Below, one piece after another: positions 7,321 through 8,617 of a stretch of 8,617 nucleotides of DNA (position 1 is the first letter of the stretch; each line of letters begins with the position of its first letter). Under the pieces are notes generated by a model. The model was not told the DNA's origin and did not search any database. It saw only the letters and a program-made list of their open reading frames with translations. The stretch is from Flemingiibacterium sp045587285 (GTDB lineage Bacteria; Bacillota; Clostridia; Oscillospirales; CAG-272). A program made the translations under genes and the position numbers. The stretch is taken from NCBI GenBank assembly GCA_045587285.1, contig JAZNBZ010000255.1, forward strand, positions 1-8,617, in the 5' to 3' direction.

Positions 7321-7642
7321 GGAAATCAAAACGGCAACCGAAGAAGCGGTAAGCGCAGAAGCACCCGTTGAAACCGAGGCGGCACCCGAAGCCGAAGTGC
7401 CCACCGAAGCCGAGGCGGTACACGAAACGGTAGAGGAGCCCGTACCCACCGCCGAACCGGAAACAACACCCACGCCCGACGAGGTCAACGCGGCGAACGC
7501 CGAGCGCTCCACGGGCAAGGTGGACGACGACGGAATGGGCGCGGCTTTCTTCACCGCCGCGGACGTTCGCGCGATGAGCCGCGAGCAGGTGCGCCGCAAT
7601 CTGCCGAAGATACTTAAGAGTATGGAAAGCGACAAATTTTAA
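7313..7642 (+). CDS. Acidic low-complexity protein with phage scaffold-like C-terminus
   Basis: A 109-residue protein. Residues 1-60 are disordered and very acidic: 17 Glu and one Asp against one Lys, with runs of Ala, Pro and Thr in short degenerate repeats (EAEVPTEAEA). Residues 75-109 are different: FFTAADVRAMSREQVRRNLPKILKSMESDKF. This resembles the short ending y-T--eVr-Ms-eeV--N---I--SM shared by many small phage proteins encoded near portal and capsid genes, some of which act as scaffolds that bind coat protein by a basic helix. A scaffold is therefore the likely role, and the P22-like coat without a protease would need one. The ATG at 7313 is preferred over 7307 because GGAGG (7299-7303) then has 9 rather than 3 bases of spacing. 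The first 8 bases overlap the portal gene. Last gene of the operon. Confidence 0.55.
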   Translation: MNEEIKTATEEAVSAEAPVETEAAPEAEVPTEAEAVHETVEEPVPTAEPETTPTPDEVNAANAERSTGKVDDDGMGAAFFTAADVRAMSREQVRRNLPKILKSMESDKF

Positions 7643-7650
7643 AAGATAAT

Positions 7651-7684
7651 ACAGCGAACTGCCTTGCGGCGGTTCGCTGTTTCT
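7651..7684 (+). terminator. Rho-independent terminator closing the phage-like operon
   Basis: ACAGCGAACTGCC (7651-7663) pairs with GGCGGTTCGCTGT (7668-7680) through 13 pairs, one of them G-T, around a TTGC loop. A T-rich tail (TTTCT, 7680-7684) follows. It begins 9 bases after the last stop codon and separates the phage-like genes from the lipoprotein promoter. Confidence 0.85.
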
Positions 7685-7685
7685 A

Positions 7686-7713
7686 TTGACAAGCAAAAAT
7701 TATATGGTATAAT
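7686..7713 (+). promoter_or_regulatory. Consensus sigma-A promoter of the lipoprotein gene
   Basis: TTGACA (7686-7691) and TATAAT (7708-7713) both match the sigma-A consensus exactly, with a 16-base spacer. Transcription should start near 7720, 25 bases before the coding sequence. This is the clearest promoter in the window and suggests strong, constitutive expression unless a repressor acts here. Confidence 0.88.
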
Positions 7714-7745
7714 ATTCCTATACGCTGATTATAATGGAGGTCCTG

Positions 7746-8255
7746 ATGTCAAAAAGTATCCGTAAGATTTGCACGGTGACAATTGTGATTACGTTGGTTC
7801 TCGCGTCGTGCGCTTCACCTGCTAAATCAAATATAACATCTTTTCCGCCAACCACCGCTTCAAATCGCGAACCGTCTTTTACGTTAGACACTATCACTGC
7901 AAATGAAAGCGAGAATGAACGCGAGAACGAGAGTTTTGCCAGCCGCATCGACGCGCTTGACGCAGAGTTTAATGCAATTATGCCAGAGCCTGACGGCTCT
8001 ACCGCTTCGATGATAGCTTGTGCAGAGGCGTATCTTGAATTATGGCAAAACGAAGTAGACTCATTGCTTACAGCAAATCCCTCACTTGCGGATGATTTCG
8101 CCGCGTTTGAAGCCGAGCTTCAAGCAGAGCTTGATGCGCTTGCGGAACAGTATCAATCTGACGGTAGCGCACTATACGGAAGTGCGGTATCGTACGAGCT
8201 GACTTGGCACCGTGCAGTCGCCCTACGCGACTTTCTAACTGAATATTACTCCTAA
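7746..8255 (+). CDS. Small secreted lipoprotein, possibly DUF1311/LprI-like (lysozyme-inhibitor class)
   Basis: A 169-residue protein. Residues 1-21 are a lipoprotein signal: basic SKSIRK, a hydrophobic core, and the lipobox LASC with Cys22. A Ser/Thr/Asn/Glu-rich linker follows (about 25-63), then a helical acidic domain (64-169). The end, LYGSAVSYELTWHRAVALRDFL, and the preceding W and acidic helices recall the C-terminal part of DUF1311/LprI-like lipoproteins, some of which inhibit lysozyme, but the usual cysteine pattern is not convincing. The ATG at 7746 is preferred to 7734 because GGAGG (7736-7740) overlaps the earlier codon and precedes 7746 by 5 bases. The codon mix is more AT-tolerant (TCA, GAA, AAT) than in the phage operon. 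It has its own strong promoter and lies between two terminators, so it is a single-gene unit. The surface location is secure; the function is not. Confidence 0.72.
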   Translation: MSKSIRKICTVTIVITLVLASCASPAKSNITSFPPTTASNREPSFTLDTITANESENERENESFASRIDALDAEFNAIMPEPDGSTASMIACAEAYLELWQNEVDSLLTANPSLADDFAAFEAELQAELDALAEQYQSDGSALYGSAVSYELTWHRAVALRDFLTEYYS

Positions 8256-8366
8256 AACGCAAAGCACCCGACGGCAAAGCGCGATATTCTTATTGGAGAA
8301 AACAAAGGGAGTATGGTCATAGCCCGATGCATTTGTTATACAAATGCGAAACTTGCGATAAATAAC
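8256..8366. other. Non-coding stretch after the lipoprotein gene with a small hairpin
   Basis: No convincing gene is present. GCATTTG (8329-8335) pairs perfectly with CAAATGC (8341-8347) around TTATA, and GCAAAGC occurs twice as a direct repeat (8259-8265 and 8274-8280). The stretch is probably the 3' untranslated region of the lipoprotein transcript, or the left end of the repeat element that follows. Confidence 0.4.
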
Positions 8367-8408
8367 AAAGAGAGAACGAAATGGAAATCCATTCTGTTCT
8401 CTCTTTTT
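8367..8408 (+). terminator. Rho-independent terminator, probably usable in both directions
   Basis: AAAGAGAGAAC (8367-8377) pairs with GTTCTCTCTTT (8396-8406), and an inner stem AATGG/CCATT (8380-8384 and 8389-8393) extends it into one long rod. Five T residues (8404-8408) close the plus-strand side. On the minus strand the same hairpin is followed by a T-rich stretch as well. It lies 111 bases after the lipoprotein stop and just before the repeat array. Confidence 0.78.
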
Positions 8409-8417
8409 CTGCTTTCT

Positions 8418-8590
8418 GATGAAATCGTGTCAAGTCACGATGAAATCTTCACTTCGTTCAGATGAAATCCAAGGCTACCGCCTTGGATGAAATCAAATCC
8501 GTCTTCCTTCTCCCTGCGAAGCAGGATTTCATCGCGTAAGCGATTTCACCCACTAAAGGTGGATTTCATCCGTCGAAGACGGATTTGACT
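8418..8590. repeat. Inverted hairpin array with GATGAAATC / GATTTCATC linkers
   Basis: GATGAAATC occurs at 8418, 8439, 8461 and 8486. After a centre near 8495-8512 its reverse complement GATTTCATC occurs at 8525 and 8562, with variants at 8542 (ending CACC) and 8582 (ending TTGACT). Nearly every interval is a hairpin whose outer pairs are ATC and GAT from the linkers: ATCGTG/CACGAT, ATCT/AGAT with mismatches, ATCCAAGGC/GCCTTGGAT, CCTGC/GCAGG, ATCGC/GCGAT, a weak CCAC/GTGG unit, and ATCCGTC/GACGGAT. Three unpaired bases join neighbours: GAA in the left half, TTC in the right half. A 12-base inverted repeat (8495-8506 with 8575-8586) could fold the right half as a whole. The stems differ in sequence while the linkers are kept. 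I see no coding capacity. Confidence 0.85.
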
Positions 8591-8617
8591 GCGTGTTCTC
8601 CGTTAAGGATAACACGC
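8591..8617. repeat. Last hairpin of the array, reaching the window edge
   Basis: GCGTGTT (8591-8597) pairs with AACACGC (8611-8617). After a single C/T mismatch, three further pairs (TCC with GGA) enclose the loop GTTAA. The preceding linker is the variant TTGACT, so if the rule of the array holds, ACT before the stem should be matched by AGT just beyond the window. The array therefore probably continues. Confidence 0.75.

Noticed and set aside
7228..7696. Serine/alanine- and glycine/phenylalanine-rich frames opposite the acidic protein
   Set aside because: They are reverse readings of Glu/Ala/Pro repeats and cross the terminator.
743..8417. Direct repeats as attachment sites flanking the module
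   Set aside because: By eye I found no shared stretch of useful length between the left intergenic region (743-945) and the right side (7643-8417); a computed comparison could still find a short core.
8313..8465. Open frame of 50 codons running through the terminator and into the repeat array
   Set aside because: GGGAG is only one base from the ATG, the frame crosses a terminator hairpin and the repeats, and the composition is not protein-like.
8418..8617. CRISPR array
   Set aside because: Repeats are only 9 bases, intervals are about 10-30 bases and self-complementary, orientation flips in the middle, and no cas gene is present.
8418..8617. Integron attC site or retron msr-msd
   Set aside because: No integrase or reverse transcriptase in the window, and the many small equal hairpins do not match either architecture.

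Overview
The window looks like the chromosome of a fairly GC-rich Firmicute, most likely a gut-type member of the Clostridia. The reasons are the strong AAGGAGG-type ribosome binding sites, consensus sigma-A promoters, a PrsA/SurA-like foldase lipoprotein, and genes spaced by a few bases or overlapping as ATGA. The assignment is an inference from style; there is no rRNA or other taxonomic marker.

Layout. (1) Bases 1-742, minus strand: the first 247 codons of a lipoprotein of the PrsA/SurA-like peptidyl-prolyl isomerase class, running off the left edge. (2) Bases 743-945: a divergent intergenic region with a minus-strand -10 box for the foldase and a plus-strand extended -10 for the next operon. 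(3) Bases 946-7642, plus strand: one tightly packed operon of eight genes forming a podovirus-like packaging and virion-core module. In order these are a terminase small subunit, terminase large subunit, major capsid protein, a small adaptor-like protein, a beta-propeller tail nozzle/stabilisation-like protein, a 45-residue membrane protein, a portal, and an acidic scaffold-like protein. The module is closed by a strong hairpin terminator at 7651-7684. (4) Bases 7686-8255: a consensus promoter and a 169-residue lipoprotein that may belong to the DUF1311/LprI class. (5) Bases 8256-8617: non-coding, with a terminator hairpin (8367-8408) and then an array of short hairpins joined by GATGAAATC and, after an orientation switch, by GATTTCATC. 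The array runs to the right edge.

How the genes fit together. The two terminase subunits would recognise and pump DNA through the portal into a shell of the capsid protein, whose assembly the acidic protein may scaffold. The adaptor and propeller proteins would close the portal vertex as a short tail. No integrase, replication, repressor, lysis, tail-fibre or tailspike gene is visible between the operon's own promoter and terminator. All eight reading frames are intact. Host-like genes lie on both sides of this compact module, the right-hand one less certainly host. It is therefore either part of an unusual prophage with its other genes elsewhere, a satellite-like element, or a domesticated particle (gene-transfer-agent-like) locus. 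Only the flanks beyond the window can decide this.

The most noteworthy items are the stripped-down capsid/packaging operon with its unusual gene order, the RNA hairpins on both sides of the capsid gene, the unexplained 45-residue membrane protein, the lipoprotein directly behind the module, and the inverted hairpin array at the right edge.
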